A DNA stretch of 41,064 nt, from contig DUNZ01000144.1 in the NCBI GenBank assembly GCA_012839085.1, positions 1-41,064 on the forward strand, written 5' to 3'. Under the pieces are notes generated by a model. It worked only from the letters and a program-made list of their open reading frames with translations, made no database searches and was not told the origin of the DNA. The DNA comes from Clostridiales bacterium. GTDB lineage: Bacteria > Bacillota > Clostridia > Lachnospirales > Lachnospiraceae. A program made the position numbers and the translations under genes. Below are positions 7,437 through 17,134 of the stretch, one piece after another (the stretch's first letter is position 1; each line of letters begins with the position of its first letter).

Positions 7437-9275
7437 TTACTGTTGTTTTTTCTTCTTCCCCATTACAAGAACAACCACAACTACTGCTATAACAACCACT
7501 GCTGCTACAACAATACCAATGATTACACCGGTTGATAAACCGCCCTCATCTTTTACTGGTGCTGATGTTTCTTCTGCTGCAGGAGTTGTCGTATTTGCTT
7601 CTTCCTCAGCTTTTGCAGCTTCTGCTGCTGCTTCTTCCGCTGCTGCTGCCTCAGTATTAAGTCCTGTTCCTTTTAACTTAAATATAACTTTAATTTCTTC
7701 TTCTGGACAAATGTTCTCAGGTATTGTTGGAGGATCATTCTTAATCATAGCATTGTTAAATCCCCATTCATTATAGAATTCCATACGGAATCTACCTTTA
7801 TCTTCAAAGTCACCATATAAAATTTTACCACTCTTGAAGCTTACTTTATTTCCATCAACATAAACTTCTGCTGAAACTTCAATATCATTTTCCTGTGGAA
7901 CTCCACCCTCAAGGTGAGAAGCATATACAGTTCCTAGATGTTCCATGGCTGTTCCCATATCAATAATATCAATAATAAACACCTGAGCCGCATCTGCAGG
8001 ACCTGTGGCACCGATATCATCTGCTCTCATTACAACTTCGTAGGTACCATCACCAAGAACTGTAACTGTATTAGCACCATTTTCTAATGGATCATAGCAC
8101 TCCCAATTGCCGTTTAAAGAAGAGAATAACATATAGGCTGTAAATTCGCTAGGCATTACATATTCTTCTTCTGGTTCTTCAGCAGCAGGCTCCGTAGCTT
8201 CTCCAGCTACTGGCTCAGATAAGGTAAAGGTTACAAATACAGTTTCTACCTCTGCAAATAATGCAGGATCAATTACAACAGGACTGGCACCCTCAAGACT
8301 GCCATCTGCTGTACGAGCATCTGGAGGTAATTCAGATACCCAACTATTATATATATTAGTTCGCATCTCAACAGCATCATCGGAACTGGTGTAACCCTTG
8401 GTAAATTCAATTGGTGCACCATTTACTTCGATGGCATCTAATGTCATGATATAACCAGGGAAAGATAGGGAACCATTTTTGATAATCGGAGCAGCAAATG
8501 CCAACCCATAAGCCTTTCCATCTGCGGTTCCTGTAAAATCAAGGCCTACCTTGTATTGACCAGGACCTGTTACCGTTGCATCTGTAGCAACTACTCCAGT
8601 TTCCACTGGTTCACCCCAATACTGATATGTCCAAGACTCATCTGCATATGCAAGATATACAGGTACAGGCTCTCCAGTTCCCTCTACCGCTTCCGCTGAA
8701 CCTTCCTCTCCTTCTTCTGTCGGAGTGCCTTCGGATAAGGTAAAGGTTACATATATGGTTTCTACCTCTGCACATAAGGCAGGATCAATAACCACAGCAC
8801 TGGCATCCTCTAAATTACCATCTGCTGTACGAGCATCATCAGGAAGTTCTGATACCCAAGAATTAAAGATATTACTACGTAATTCAACGCCGTCATCGGA
8901 GCTAGTATAACCTTTTGTAAATTCAACTGCCTGACCATTAATCTCAATGGAATCAACGGTTATAATATGATCTTTAAAGGTTACATTACCATTTTTGATA
9001 ATCGGAGCAGCAAATGCCAACCCATAAGCCTTTCCATCTGCGGTTCCTGTAAAATCCAATCCTACTTTGTACTGGCCAGGACCTGTAACTGTTGCATCTG
9101 TAGCAACTACTCCAGTCTCCACTGGTTCACCCCAATACTGATATTTCCAAGATTCATCAGCATATGCTAAATATGCTTTTTCTTCCTTCACATCAGCAGC
9201 TGCGGGGAATGCCATGCAAGATAAAAGCATTGCGCCCGTTATTAAGGCTGAAAGAATTCTTTTAAATTTTTTCAT
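7437..9275 (-). CDS. Membrane-anchored surface protein with duplicated modules
   Basis: A 612-aa exported protein with an N-terminal signal peptide (about 1-27, ending AFPAAA). Module 1 (about 35-182) and module 2 (about 207-354) are near-identical and align without gaps, both starting with LAYADESW. A third, more diverged module (about 378-535) starts TAYMLFSSLNGNWECYD. It is followed by an Ala/Glu/Thr-rich linker (about 540-575) and a C-terminal membrane helix with a short basic tail, GKKKKQQ. The architecture is that of a cell-surface protein anchored by a C-terminal helix, not by LPXTG. The modules look like beta-sandwich, possibly carbohydrate-binding domains, but I do not recognise the family. 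It has its own promoter and terminator. Start: GGGAGGAAAATAA before the ATG. Confidence 0.85.
   Translation of the reverse strand: MKKFKRILSALITGAMLLSCMAFPAAADVKEEKAYLAYADESWKYQYWGEPVETGVVATDATVTGPGQYKVGLDFTGTADGKAYGLAFAAPIIKNGNVTFKDHIITVDSIEINGQAVEFTKGYTSSDDGVELRSNIFNSWVSELPDDARTADGNLEDASAVVIDPALCAEVETIYVTFTLSEGTPTEEGEEGSAEAVEGTGEPVPVYLAYADESWTYQYWGEPVETGVVATDATVTGPGQYKVGLDFTGTADGKAYGLAFAAPIIKNGSLSFPGYIMTLDAIEVNGAPIEFTKGYTSSDDAVEMRTNIYNSWVSELPPDARTADGSLEGASPVVIDPALFAEVETVFVTFTLSEPVAGEATEPAAEEPEEEYVMPSEFTAYMLFSSLNGNWECYDPLENGANTVTVLGDGTYEVVMRADDIGATGPADAAQVFIIDIIDMGTAMEHLGTVYASHLEGGVPQENDIEVSAEVYVDGNKVSFKSGKILYGDFEDKGRFRMEFYNEWGFNNAMIKNDPPTIPENICPEEEIKVIFKLKGTGLNTEAAAAEEAAAEAAKAEEEANTTTPAAEETSAPVKDEGGLSTGVIIGIVVAAVVVIAVVVVVLVMGKKKKQQ
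8214..8657 (-). repeat. Intragenic duplication, copy 2
   Basis: Encodes residues 207-354 of the surface protein. It aligns without gaps with 8730-9173 over 444 bases. A stretch of more than 60 bases near 8472-8540 is identical at the DNA level to its counterpart near 8990-9057, including third codon positions. Confidence 0.85.
8730..9173 (-). repeat. Intragenic duplication, copy 1
   Basis: Encodes residues 35-182 of the surface protein and pairs with 8214-8657. Differences cluster in the middle of the module (for example around the NVTFKDHI versus SLSFPGYI segment), while the ends are nearly unchanged. Confidence 0.85.
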
Positions 9276-9346
9276 TTATTTTCCTCCCTGCTATCTATGC
9301 GCTTTACGCATGGTTAATCACATATCGGTTGGGTAAAATTAAGAAC

Positions 9347-9374
9347 ATTATAAAATACTAATGCTTTAGTCCAA
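9347..9374 (-). promoter_or_regulatory. Promoter of the surface-protein gene
   Basis: On the minus strand TTGGAC (9369-9374), a 16-base spacer and TATAAT (9347-9352). The leader that follows holds a small hairpin (ATGCG/CGCAT, about 9297-9311) before the ribosome binding site. Confidence 0.55.
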
Positions 9375-9529
9375 CCATTACACAATAATGCTACTATAAA
9401 AACTTATGTAAATAAACATTTTATTTTGCACATTTTATACATTCAAATTTTTACATTACCATAAACTTATATGTATAATGATAAGAATTATAAGGATTCC
9501 GCTTTATATTCTATGAAATACTTATAAAT

Positions 9530-11854
9530 TTATATTATAAACTTCGTGATTGCCTCCTCTAACTCCTTAGCCTTCTCTTTTAATTCCTCTGCTTGAGAAT
9601 TTAAGGATTCTACGGATACAATTTGCTTGTTTACTGTCTCACCTACAACTTCAGAAGCCGCTGCTGTTTGTTGTGTAACCGCAGCTATATTTTTTATAGA
9701 ATCTAGAACCTCATCCTTTGAAACTGTGATCTGGTTCATGTTTTCTGTAATGTGCTTTATTTTATTCATTAAGACCATCATATGCTTGTCAATGTCTTGG
9801 AATACCTCTACGGTATTATTCAAGGCATTTCCTTGAGACATTAACATTTGTTCTGCATTATTGGCTGATTCTGCAGTCATTCTAGTTTTTTGCTGGATAC
9901 TTTTAATGATCTGTTCAATGCCCCTTACGGCTTGTACAGACTGTTCCGCTAACTTTCGAACTTCTTCTGCTACTACAGCAAAACCACGGCCGGCCTCCCC
10001 AGCTCTGGCTGCTTCAATGGATGCATTCAAGGAAAGTAAGTTTGTTGTGGAAGCAATGTGATTGATGGTCTCAACAATACTTCCAATATCTCTTGATTGC
10101 TTCTCTAGTTCCTCAATGTCTTTAATGATTACCTTTGTAATCTTTGAAGTGGAATCCGACTGCTCCATCAAATCATTTACAATACTCTTTCCGTTGGATA
10201 CAATCTCCTGGGTCTCATCTGCAACCATACCTACCTGTTCTGTATCAACACAAGCATCACCAATTTGATCTGCAAAGTTTGTCATTTCAGCATGACTCTT
10301 TTCCGTATCATTGACCTGAGCATTAATTCCCTCTTCCATAATTAAAACGGTATCGGATACTTCATTAATGGAGGAAAGAATTTGCTCAGTAGCATCCGAT
10401 ACCTTAATGGCTGCGGAAGATACATTATGTCCAAAGCTTGCCATACTACCGATTAATTTTCGGATATTAACAAGCATATCATCTAAATTTCCTGCTAGGA
10501 CACCAAATTCGTCCTTACGAGATAGATCCACCTTTATGGTGAAATCACCATTGGATACCTGTTTAAAATATGAAGAAAATTTATTGATATTTTTCCCGAT
10601 ATCTGTGGATAATAGTAATCCAATGAATATGGCAATTACACAGGATATTAATACAAACAATATGGTGGCATTACGAATGGTTCCCAATTGACTTAGAATA
10701 TCGCTTTGTGGTATTAAGGAACAAATCATAGCTCCTGTATCCCCAATTTTTGAATATACAAATAAATGTTTCCGTCCTTCAAAGGTAACATAATCAAAGT
10801 CATTCACCTTGTCATTATTAACTACCTTCTTATAAAAATCTTGATTTGCAATCTTTTTCTCTCCCTCAGAAAGCTCCAAGGCCTGATTACCATTGCCCTT
10901 TAATATGGTCTCACGACCATCTGGTGTTATAAAAGCAGATAAACTCCTCTTACTTAAAATTGAGCTTTTAAGAACCTTTTCCACCTCTGATTTCTTAAGG
11001 TCGAAAACTAGATACCCATCCCCATTACTAAATGTTCTAATATAGGAGGCTGCATAATCATTGGTTGATGAACCAATCCCTTCATCAATTACATCATGAA
11101 TCCCCATCCATAAATACTGAAATCCTGTACCCGAAATTGAATTTTCAGACCAGTATATGCCTTCCTCCCCATTAGTAAATCGATGATACAAGTCACTGGC
11201 AGGTGACTTTTCAAGATAGGACATAGGATTACCAACATTTCCAAATGCACAGGCACTACTAATCCCAACCGAGCTTCTTACTAAAGTATTTAAAGTAGAT
11301 CTTGCACTCATAAAATATGTATTGGAATCCATAACACTATTGGTCTCAAAATGTACATAATAAAAGGAAAAATCATTTAGACTAGCCAACTGAGATGCTC
11401 TTGTCTCAATATCATCCATAAGTAAGCCAAGGTATAATGAGCTATTTACAATGGTTCCCTGGCTCGAATTCTCATAGTTTTTTACTATAGTTCCCCTAAA
11501 TCTCCAATATGAGAATACCCCTAAAGAAATAATTAATAAGACTGGTACACAAAAGGCAAATACCAAGCGAAAGCGAATCTGCCTTCGAAAAGGTAGGGAC
11601 TTATCTCCAACATAGGTAAGCATTTCTTTTAATTGACTTCTACGGGAATTCTTCTTATCCTTTTTCAGTTGTTTTGCTTCTTTCTTCTTTTCTTTTGCCT
11701 TCCTTTTTTCTTCCTTTTTTCTATCTTTCTTTATTATTTTTTCCTCTGGCAAACTAGTTTTTTCTAAATTCTCCTTATTTTCTTCTCTTTCTCTATCCAC
11801 TTGTAAATGTAAATCTTCAGACTGTTTATTAAGATCAAGCTTCTTCTTTCTCAT
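9530..11854 (-). CDS. Methyl-accepting chemotaxis protein
   Basis: A 774-aa receptor. Order: a long cytoplasmic N-terminus (1-95) very rich in Lys and Glu; transmembrane helix 1 (about 97-117); an extracellular sensor of Cache type (about 120-385); transmembrane helix 2 (about 390-412); a HAMP domain; and a methyl-accepting signalling domain. The hairpin tip is intact and recognisable from [20 protein letters not shown]. It reports an external ligand to CheA/CheW. Its neighbours do not include other chemotaxis genes, so it is probably an independently transcribed receptor. Start: AGGGGGTTACAT before the ATG. The 95-residue charged leader before TM1 is unusual. Confidence 0.93.
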   Translation of the reverse strand: MRKKKLDLNKQSEDLHLQVDREREENKENLEKTSLPEEKIIKKDRKKEEKRKAKEKKKEAKQLKKDKKNSRRSQLKEMLTYVGDKSLPFRRQIRFRLVFAFCVPVLLIISLGVFSYWRFRGTIVKNYENSSQGTIVNSSLYLGLLMDDIETRASQLASLNDFSFYYVHFETNSVMDSNTYFMSARSTLNTLVRSSVGISSACAFGNVGNPMSYLEKSPASDLYHRFTNGEEGIYWSENSISGTGFQYLWMGIHDVIDEGIGSSTNDYAASYIRTFSNGDGYLVFDLKKSEVEKVLKSSILSKRSLSAFITPDGRETILKGNGNQALELSEGEKKIANQDFYKKVVNNDKVNDFDYVTFEGRKHLFVYSKIGDTGAMICSLIPQSDILSQLGTIRNATILFVLISCVIAIFIGLLLSTDIGKNINKFSSYFKQVSNGDFTIKVDLSRKDEFGVLAGNLDDMLVNIRKLIGSMASFGHNVSSAAIKVSDATEQILSSINEVSDTVLIMEEGINAQVNDTEKSHAEMTNFADQIGDACVDTEQVGMVADETQEIVSNGKSIVNDLMEQSDSTSKITKVIIKDIEELEKQSRDIGSIVETINHIASTTNLLSLNASIEAARAGEAGRGFAVVAEEVRKLAEQSVQAVRGIEQIIKSIQQKTRMTAESANNAEQMLMSQGNALNNTVEVFQDIDKHMMVLMNKIKHITENMNQITVSKDEVLDSIKNIAAVTQQTAAASEVVGETVNKQIVSVESLNSQAEELKEKAKELEEAITKFII

Positions 11855-11977
11855 ATGTAACCCCCTATTACCTTTTACATTAGTTAGACTAGTACAAATA
11901 TCATATTAAAACATTTTTCCCCATGGTACAATGTAACTATTACTACAATTTTACTTATCATTTTAGACTTCTAGCTT

Positions 11978-12505
11978 CTAAAACATCAAATTTGTAAGTA
12001 TAGCACTTGCTATAACTCCTGTAAAAGTAGCAATCAAGCATCCAAGAAGGGTATAGCGGGTCTTTTTTACTCCTGCTGCTACAAAATATACTGCCATGGT
12101 ATAAAATATGGTTTCTGTACTACTCATTATTATGGATACCATCCTACCCACTTGAGAATCCGGGCCATATTGTTTATAAATATCCAAAACTAAACTGGTA
12201 GCTGCAGAAGATGAGAACATTTTAACTATAACCACTGGTACCAATTGGGATGGAAACTTAAAAAAAGAAGTAACTGGCTTTATAAGCTCAGACAAAAGAT
12301 CCAAGGCTCCTGAAGCTCGGAGAATACCAATGGCCAACATTAAACCAATTAGGGTAGGCATAATATCTAAAACCACTTTAAAACCATCTTTTGCCCCCTT
12401 AATGAATTCATCATAAACATTGGTTTTGGTAAAAAGACCAAACCCTATAATATAAAAAAATATAAAAGGTATAATAAAATCTGAGACATATACCAAAAAC
12501 TTCAT
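11978..12505 (-). CDS. spmB: Spore maturation protein SpmB
   Basis: A 175-aa membrane protein of the nucleoside-recognition (Gate) family, matching SpmB in size and context. It has about five hydrophobic segments and the motif ASGALDLLSELIKPV, followed by SSAATSLVLDIYKQYGPDS. In B. subtilis SpmA and SpmB are needed for full spore-core dehydration. It directly follows spmA with a 14-base gap. The start is set at ATG 12505 (MKFLVY); an in-frame GTG three codons earlier overlaps the ribosome binding site and is less likely. Confidence 0.92.
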   Translation of the reverse strand: MKFLVYVSDFIIPFIFFYIIGFGLFTKTNVYDEFIKGAKDGFKVVLDIMPTLIGLMLAIGILRASGALDLLSELIKPVTSFFKFPSQLVPVVIVKMFSSSAATSLVLDIYKQYGPDSQVGRMVSIIMSSTETIFYTMAVYFVAAGVKKTRYTLLGCLIATFTGVIASAILTNLMF

Positions 12506-12519
12506 ACTCCCCACCCTTT

Positions 12520-13101
12520 CTAATGTGAACTAACTTTTCTGGCTATGACAGAAAAGAGTACCCCCGCTACGGTTGAGCATAGGGTAGCTATGATACCGGC
12601 ACCCAAAATTTCTGCCGGGTTTGCTGAACCGTACTGACTACGATAGGCTATGATATTTACCGGTATGAGTTGTAAAGAAGATATATTAACTATTAAAAAT
12701 GTACACATATCGCAGCTGGCAACTTCCGAATCATGATTTAGCTTTTTTAACTCCTTCATTGCCATTAGGCCCATGGGGGTAGCGGCCCAACCTAATCCCA
12801 GAATATTAGCTATCATATTCGAGGCTATGTACTCATTAACAATATGGTTTTTGGGAATGCTGGGAAATAAAAATGCGATGAATGGACCTAATCTTTTGGT
12901 AAAGGCCTCAACCAAGCCACATTTCTTAGCAATCTGCATAATCCCTGTCCACATGGCCATAATTCCCATCATTGTAATACAAAGGGCCACAGCCTCCTTT
13001 GGTGAATCAATGGCTGCATTGGTAACATCAGCGATATTCCCTTTTAGAACCCCAACCGTAATACCTATTACAATCATAAATCCCCATAAATAATTTATCA
13101 T
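12520..13101 (-). CDS. spmA: Spore maturation protein SpmA
   Basis: A 193-aa multi-pass membrane protein. Family signs include MGIMAMWTGIMQIAKKCGLVEAF near residue 45 (quoted here only as WTGIMQIAKKCGL), the stretch NMIANILGLGWAATPMGL, and ELKKLNHDSEVASCDMC. It pairs with SpmB and acts in the forespore or spore membrane during core dehydration. First gene of a two-gene leftward unit; I could not identify a convincing sporulation-sigma promoter upstream. The ribosome binding site is weak (AGGAATCGGA). Confidence 0.92.
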   Translation of the reverse strand: MINYLWGFMIVIGITVGVLKGNIADVTNAAIDSPKEAVALCITMMGIMAMWTGIMQIAKKCGLVEAFTKRLGPFIAFLFPSIPKNHIVNEYIASNMIANILGLGWAATPMGLMAMKELKKLNHDSEVASCDMCTFLIVNISSLQLIPVNIIAYRSQYGSANPAEILGAGIIATLCSTVAGVLFSVIARKVSSH

Positions 13102-13510
13102 TCCGATTCCTATCCCTTCCTATAATAATACTGTAAGTTAGGCCCATCCATTTCTTATTAAAAGTCTTATACTTTCAACTAGAACTTGCCCACATACTCC
13201 TTAAAATCCTATTAATCATTGCTTAAAATTATTCCGTAACCGAAGTCAAAATAATGAATTTAGGCTCTCCATAGACATCATTTCTAAAAAAATTATAAAA
13301 AGTATACTAAAAATTAAAAAATTTACATTTATTGTTTAAAAAGTACTATGTTTTGACAATTATTTTAGTTGACTAACAGGATTTGCTGTGTTATCTTATA
13401 TTAATGCTAAATACAAATTATGTAAGTTGGATATATCCGCCAATTTACATTGTATCTAGCAAACTACTATTTAATTCCCCAATACACTAGAGAAAAGGAG
13501 GCCTATTATT
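13102..13510. other. Divergent intergenic region between spmAB and the AbrB-type gene
   Basis: About 410 AT-rich bases with no supported gene. The right part carries the promoter for the AbrB-type gene. The left part must hold the spmAB promoter, but no clear sigma-E or sigma-G element could be picked by eye. Confidence 0.5.
13369..13397 (+). promoter_or_regulatory. Promoter candidate for the AbrB-type gene
   Basis: TTGACT (13369-13374), 17 bases, TATCTT (13392-13397). A second TTGACA lies at 13353-13358 but has no matching -10 at the right distance. The leader is about 105 bases long. Confidence 0.5.
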
Positions 13511-13768
13511 ATGAAAAGTACAGGAGTAGTTAGAAGGCTTGATGAGTTAGGAAGAATTACACTTCCTATCGAATTAAGAAGAACTTTGGATGTAAGCGAA
13601 AGAGATCCATTGGAAATTTTCGTAGATCAAGGTAGAATTATTCTTGAGAAATATGAACCTTACGATGTATTCACTGGTAGCAAAGAAAACTTAATTGACT
13701 ACCAAGGAAAGAAAGTTTCCAAAGAAACTATTATTGAACTTGCTAAACTCGCTGGTATTATCGAGTAG
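13511..13768 (+). CDS. AbrB/SpoVT-type transition-state regulator
   Basis: An 85-aa protein with an N-terminal swapped-hairpin AbrB DNA-binding domain (about 1-50): STGVVRRLDELGRITLPIEL, then RRTLDVSERDPLEIFVD. It is close in length to B. subtilis AbrB. Such proteins form tetramers that repress stationary-phase and biofilm genes, often including their own. Its place beside the yaaR–rsmI block matches the position of abrB in B. subtilis, which supports orthology, though paralogues are common in clostridia. Start: AAAGGAGG 9 bases before the ATG. Confidence 0.9.
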   Translation: MKSTGVVRRLDELGRITLPIELRRTLDVSERDPLEIFVDQGRIILEKYEPYDVFTGSKENLIDYQGKKVSKETIIELAKLAGIIE

Positions 13769-13790
13769 TTTACATAGTACGTAAGAAAAA

Positions 13791-13826
13791 GAAGGTTGCC
13801 CTTCCTATCTTGGAAGGACAACCTTC
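13791..13826 (-). terminator. Hairpin between convergent AbrB-type gene and TPR gene
   Basis: A 15-bp stem with one mismatch (GAAGGTTG…CCTTCC with GGAAGG…CAACCTTC) and a 6-base loop. A T-rich run (CTTTTTCTT) follows on the minus strand, so it best fits termination of the leftward housekeeping operon; it may also stop the rightward AbrB-type gene. Confidence 0.7.
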
Positions 13827-13924
13827 AATAACTTTAATGCTTTTTATGCTTCTTATGATTTTTTCTCTTACCTATTATTTTATTCTATTGATTTATTTTT
13901 ATAATTCTATTTATATGGAGTTTT

Positions 13925-15454
13925 TTACTTGATAAAGGTCTTTACACCCCATAAGGTCTTTTTATTGATAGAGTAATATTTTCCCGTAGCTTCTTCATTC
14001 ATCATGATTCTTCCAATCACATATTGGTTCTCATCGGATAAAGGAATCGTCTCACCATCTTCATTGATATAAGCTAGAGGAATTCCCTTCTGTGAAGTAT
14101 AATCAACGTATCCCTGCAGTTTACCATCTTGATAAAAGTATTTACGCATAGAACCATTTTCTGCACCATTGGAATAATAGCCTTCTGTTATGGTCTTATG
14201 GAATATCAATTTGTCCTCTTTATTCTCCCGTATGATAATCTCTTCTGTCTTTCCAAAACCATTGGGATTATCCATATCCCATTCCCCTTCATAATAATAA
14301 GGAACCTGTTTTCCATTGCTCATAGACAGTCTAAAGAAGATTCCATAACCTTTTCTAATTCCATTTTGAAACTCTCCAGAATAGATGTTGTTCTTGTCAT
14401 ATATAATTAGACCCTTACCATCGACTGTGTCCCCTTCTCCTTTGATTCCAAAATAAATAGGGGCATTCTCTACAATCACTTCTTGAAAAAATTCTTGATT
14501 TAAGATTTTAATTACCTGGTCTAATTTTAATTCTTTCAAGGCTTTATTTAAAGAAGATAACATATTTTCTTTTTTGTCTTCTTCTTCTTTATAGATAGAC
14601 ACCTTTTCAAATAAATCTTTTAATATCGTGCTATTGTTCTTCTTAAGAGCCTCCTGCAGGAGGGCATAGGCCTCCTGGTATCTTTTTTGTTGCAAATAGA
14701 TTTCTGACAACCCACTATATGCTAGCTCATTTTCTGGTAGTAACTTAATCGCTTCCTTATACTTTTTGATGGCTTCATCATAATTTTCTTGATACACATA
14801 TTCCTGAGCTTCCAACAAGATTTGCTTGTATTGCTCTGTTAATAGGTAACTTTTGATCCGCTCCATTAAACCATCAAATTCTTCACTTTGTGTTAATGCA
14901 ATTCCATCTAACACTTCTTCTTCAGCTGATTTATATTCCCCTTTTTCTATATATGCCTCAGCAATCCTTTGATATGAAGTTATTTCCTTACTCTTAATTA
15001 GCTTGGCTTTTTGATATTCCGCTATTGCCTTGTCATATTCCTGATTGTTAAAATAAATCTCCGCCCGTGAAATAATTTGATTATATTCATAGTCCGTTTT
15101 CCTTGCGGTTACTTCTTCTATCTTTTCTTTCACCTTTTGTCCTGAAGTGTTTTTATAACAATCCCGTAAAATCTCTAAAGCTTTATCATATTCATTGATT
15201 CCAATATAAGCCTCTGATAATCCTATGGAAAGCTCTTCTTGATTACTATTTTTCATTGATAACGCTTTTAAATAAGCCTGTATTGCCCCTTCATAATTGC
15301 CGTCATTTAAGTATTTATCTGCCATTACTGCCTGCTCTTTATAATTCTTATTATCAATAAAATTCTTAAAAAACAAACTTCCTAGAAAAATAACTATAAT
15401 CAATATTAAAAGAGCAAACAATCTTCCTTCTTTCGTTTTTAATCCCCCATGCAA
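13925..15454 (-). CDS. Membrane-anchored TPR protein with C-terminal MORN-like repeats
   Basis: A 509-aa protein. One N-terminal membrane helix (about 11-30) is followed by tetratricopeptide repeats (about 35-290), for example YEGAIQAYLKALSMKNSN and YDEAIKKYKEAIKLLPENEL. The C-terminal part (about 330-460) has MORN-like repeats: YSGEFQNGIRKGYGIFF, YYEGEWDMDNPNGFGKT and TEGYYSNGAENG. This suggests a scaffold at the outer membrane face, with no known enzymatic role. The start is TTG at 15454: GGAGGTG lies 6 bases upstream, and the nearby ATG is out of frame. It follows rsmI by 22 bases, so it is probably the last gene of the housekeeping operon. Confidence 0.8.
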   Translation of the reverse strand: MHGGLKTKEGRLFALLILIIVIFLGSLFFKNFIDNKNYKEQAVMADKYLNDGNYEGAIQAYLKALSMKNSNQEELSIGLSEAYIGINEYDKALEILRDCYKNTSGQKVKEKIEEVTARKTDYEYNQIISRAEIYFNNQEYDKAIAEYQKAKLIKSKEITSYQRIAEAYIEKGEYKSAEEEVLDGIALTQSEEFDGLMERIKSYLLTEQYKQILLEAQEYVYQENYDEAIKKYKEAIKLLPENELAYSGLSEIYLQQKRYQEAYALLQEALKKNNSTILKDLFEKVSIYKEEEDKKENMLSSLNKALKELKLDQVIKILNQEFFQEVIVENAPIYFGIKGEGDTVDGKGLIIYDKNNIYSGEFQNGIRKGYGIFFRLSMSNGKQVPYYYEGEWDMDNPNGFGKTEEIIIRENKEDKLIFHKTITEGYYSNGAENGSMRKYFYQDGKLQGYVDYTSQKGIPLAYINEDGETIPLSDENQYVIGRIMMNEEATGKYYSINKKTLWGVKTFIK

Positions 15455-15476
15455 ATTGGTTCACCTCCAAAGACTG

Positions 15477-16337
15477 CTATTCCTTCTCCTGCAATCCTTC
15501 CTGAATAAGTAAATGATAAATTTCTCTTTTACTAATTCCCCTATCTTTTGCAACAGCCTTCATAGCTTCCTTCTTATTAAGACCCTTCCCCTGATAATAG
15601 CTCATATGTTCTTCCAAGGAAAAAGACTCCCATCTTTCTCTTTTCTCTTCTTCAATCTCCTGTGGATTTTTCCCTTCTACGATTAAAACATACTCGCCTT
15701 TTGGTACTTTCTCTTCCACCATGGAAATTGCTTCTTTTATTGTTACTTGTAAAATAGATTCATGAACTTTTGTTAACTCTTTAACCAGTGTTATTCTTCG
15801 ATCCCCTAATACTTCATATAACTCCTTCAAAGTCTTTCCCAGCCTGTGGGGAGCTTCATATAAAATTAATGTTCGGGTATCATTTCGTAACTCATCCAAC
15901 ACTTTTGCCCGCTCCTTTTTATCGGAAGGGAGAAATGCCTCAAAGGAAAATCTTCTGGTGGAAAGTCCTGATATGGTTAAAGCCGTAATGGCTGCACATG
16001 GCCCTGGAAGAGAGGTAACCTCAATTCCAGCCTTCAACGCCTCTTTGACCAATACTTCTCCTGGATCTGAAATACCTGGAGTACCAGCATCCGTTATAAG
16101 AGCAATATCTTGTCCCTCTTTTAGCTTTTCTACCAGATAGATTGCTTTATCGATTTTGTTATGTTCATGATAACTAGTCATGGGTGTCTTTATTCCGAAG
16201 TGATTTAATAGTTTTATACTATGCCTAGTGTCCTCAGCAGCAATCAAATTAACTTCTTTTAATGTACGAACTACCCGAAAGGTGATATCCTCCAGATTTC
16301 CAATCGGTGTCGCACATAGGTATAATTTTCCAGACAT
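15477..16337 (-). CDS. rsmI: 16S rRNA (cytidine-2'-O)-methyltransferase RsmI
   Basis: A 286-aa SAM-dependent enzyme of the tetrapyrrole-methylase fold that 2'-O-methylates C1402 of 16S rRNA. Visible signatures: LYLCATPIGNLEDITFRVV at the N-terminus, AAEDTRHS (about 34-41), LITDAGTPGISDPGE (about 79-93) and LPGPCAAITAL. Its length is typical. The gene sits in the conserved order yaaR–holB–yaaT–trmN6–rsmI. Start: AGGAAGGAATTAAAA before the ATG. Confidence 0.96.
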   Translation of the reverse strand: MSGKLYLCATPIGNLEDITFRVVRTLKEVNLIAAEDTRHSIKLLNHFGIKTPMTSYHEHNKIDKAIYLVEKLKEGQDIALITDAGTPGISDPGEVLVKEALKAGIEVTSLPGPCAAITALTISGLSTRRFSFEAFLPSDKKERAKVLDELRNDTRTLILYEAPHRLGKTLKELYEVLGDRRITLVKELTKVHESILQVTIKEAISMVEEKVPKGEYVLIVEGKNPQEIEEEKRERWESFSLEEHMSYYQGKGLNKKEAMKAVAKDRGISKREIYHLLIQEGLQEKE

Positions 16338-16368
16338 TTTTAATTCCTTCCTCTTTCACTTTGGTCGA

Positions 16369-17124
16369 TTAGAGACCGTTATATTGATTGCCATATATTT
16401 TATGAATTTCATCCGTATATACATTAGGTTCCTTATAAACAACTAGGGGCGCTTCTACCTTTACCATTGATTTGCCTCCCTTAAGACATTCCAGCAAAAT
16501 CATATTGGGCTCCTTATTCATATAAGGATGAACAAAGCGGATTCTCTTTGGTTCTAACTTATAGGAACTTAATGTATTAAGAATTTCCACAAGCCGAAAA
16601 GGTCTGTGTACCAAATAAAATCGACCATTGGGTTTTAATACTCTAGCTGCTTCCCTTGCAACATCCTCAAAGGTACATAATAACTCATGCCTGGCTATGG
16701 CCTTTGCTTGTTCTGGATTTATTAATCCATGAGCATGATTCATATATGGGGGATTACTTGTAACAACATCAAAGGAAGCCTGTCCAAAAATACTAGAGGC
16801 CTCCTTGATATCTCCTATAATAATATCAATTTTATCTTCCAGATGATTTATGGCAACACTACGCTTTGCCATATCGGCACTTTCCTCCTGAATTTCCAAT
16901 CCAGTAAAATGCCTTCCCTGTGTTTTTGCTTCCAAAAGTATGGGAATTATACCAGTTCCCGTTCCTAAATCAAGCACATTTTCTCCGGATAAAACCTTAG
17001 TGAAATCAGATAATAAAACTGCATCCATACCGAAGCAAAATTTATTGGTGTTTTGAATAATTTTATAGTTATTCCGATGAAGATCGTCCAATCTTTCATT
17101 GGGCTTTAAATATCCTTCTTGCAT
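16369..17124 (-). CDS. tRNA1(Val) (adenine37-N6)-methyltransferase family (YabB/TrmN6)
   Basis: A 251-aa SAM-dependent methyltransferase. Motif I is VLDLGTGTGIIPILL and the N6-adenine catalytic motif is TSNPPYMNHAHG, as in YfiC/TrmN6 and B. subtilis YabB. It should methylate A37 of a valine tRNA or a related adenine; the exact target is inferred from the family. The start is chosen at ATG 17124 (MQEGYL), which has AAGGA 7 bases upstream. The longer start at 17142 overlaps the previous gene and has no good site. Confidence 0.9.
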   Translation of the reverse strand: MQEGYLKPNERLDDLHRNNYKIIQNTNKFCFGMDAVLLSDFTKVLSGENVLDLGTGTGIIPILLEAKTQGRHFTGLEIQEESADMAKRSVAINHLEDKIDIIIGDIKEASSIFGQASFDVVTSNPPYMNHAHGLINPEQAKAIARHELLCTFEDVAREAARVLKPNGRFYLVHRPFRLVEILNTLSSYKLEPKRIRFVHPYMNKEPNMILLECLKGGKSMVKVEAPLVVYKEPNVYTDEIHKIYGNQYNGL

Positions 17125-17134
17125 ATTAATTTCC

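Noticed and set aside
7519-7776. Ala/Ser-rich rightward frame inside the surface-protein gene
   Set aside because: Antisense shadow of the Ala/Glu-rich linker; no start-site signal.
10062-10691. Rightward frames inside the chemoreceptor gene
   Set aside because: Antisense shadows of the signalling and HAMP regions with no ribosome binding sites.
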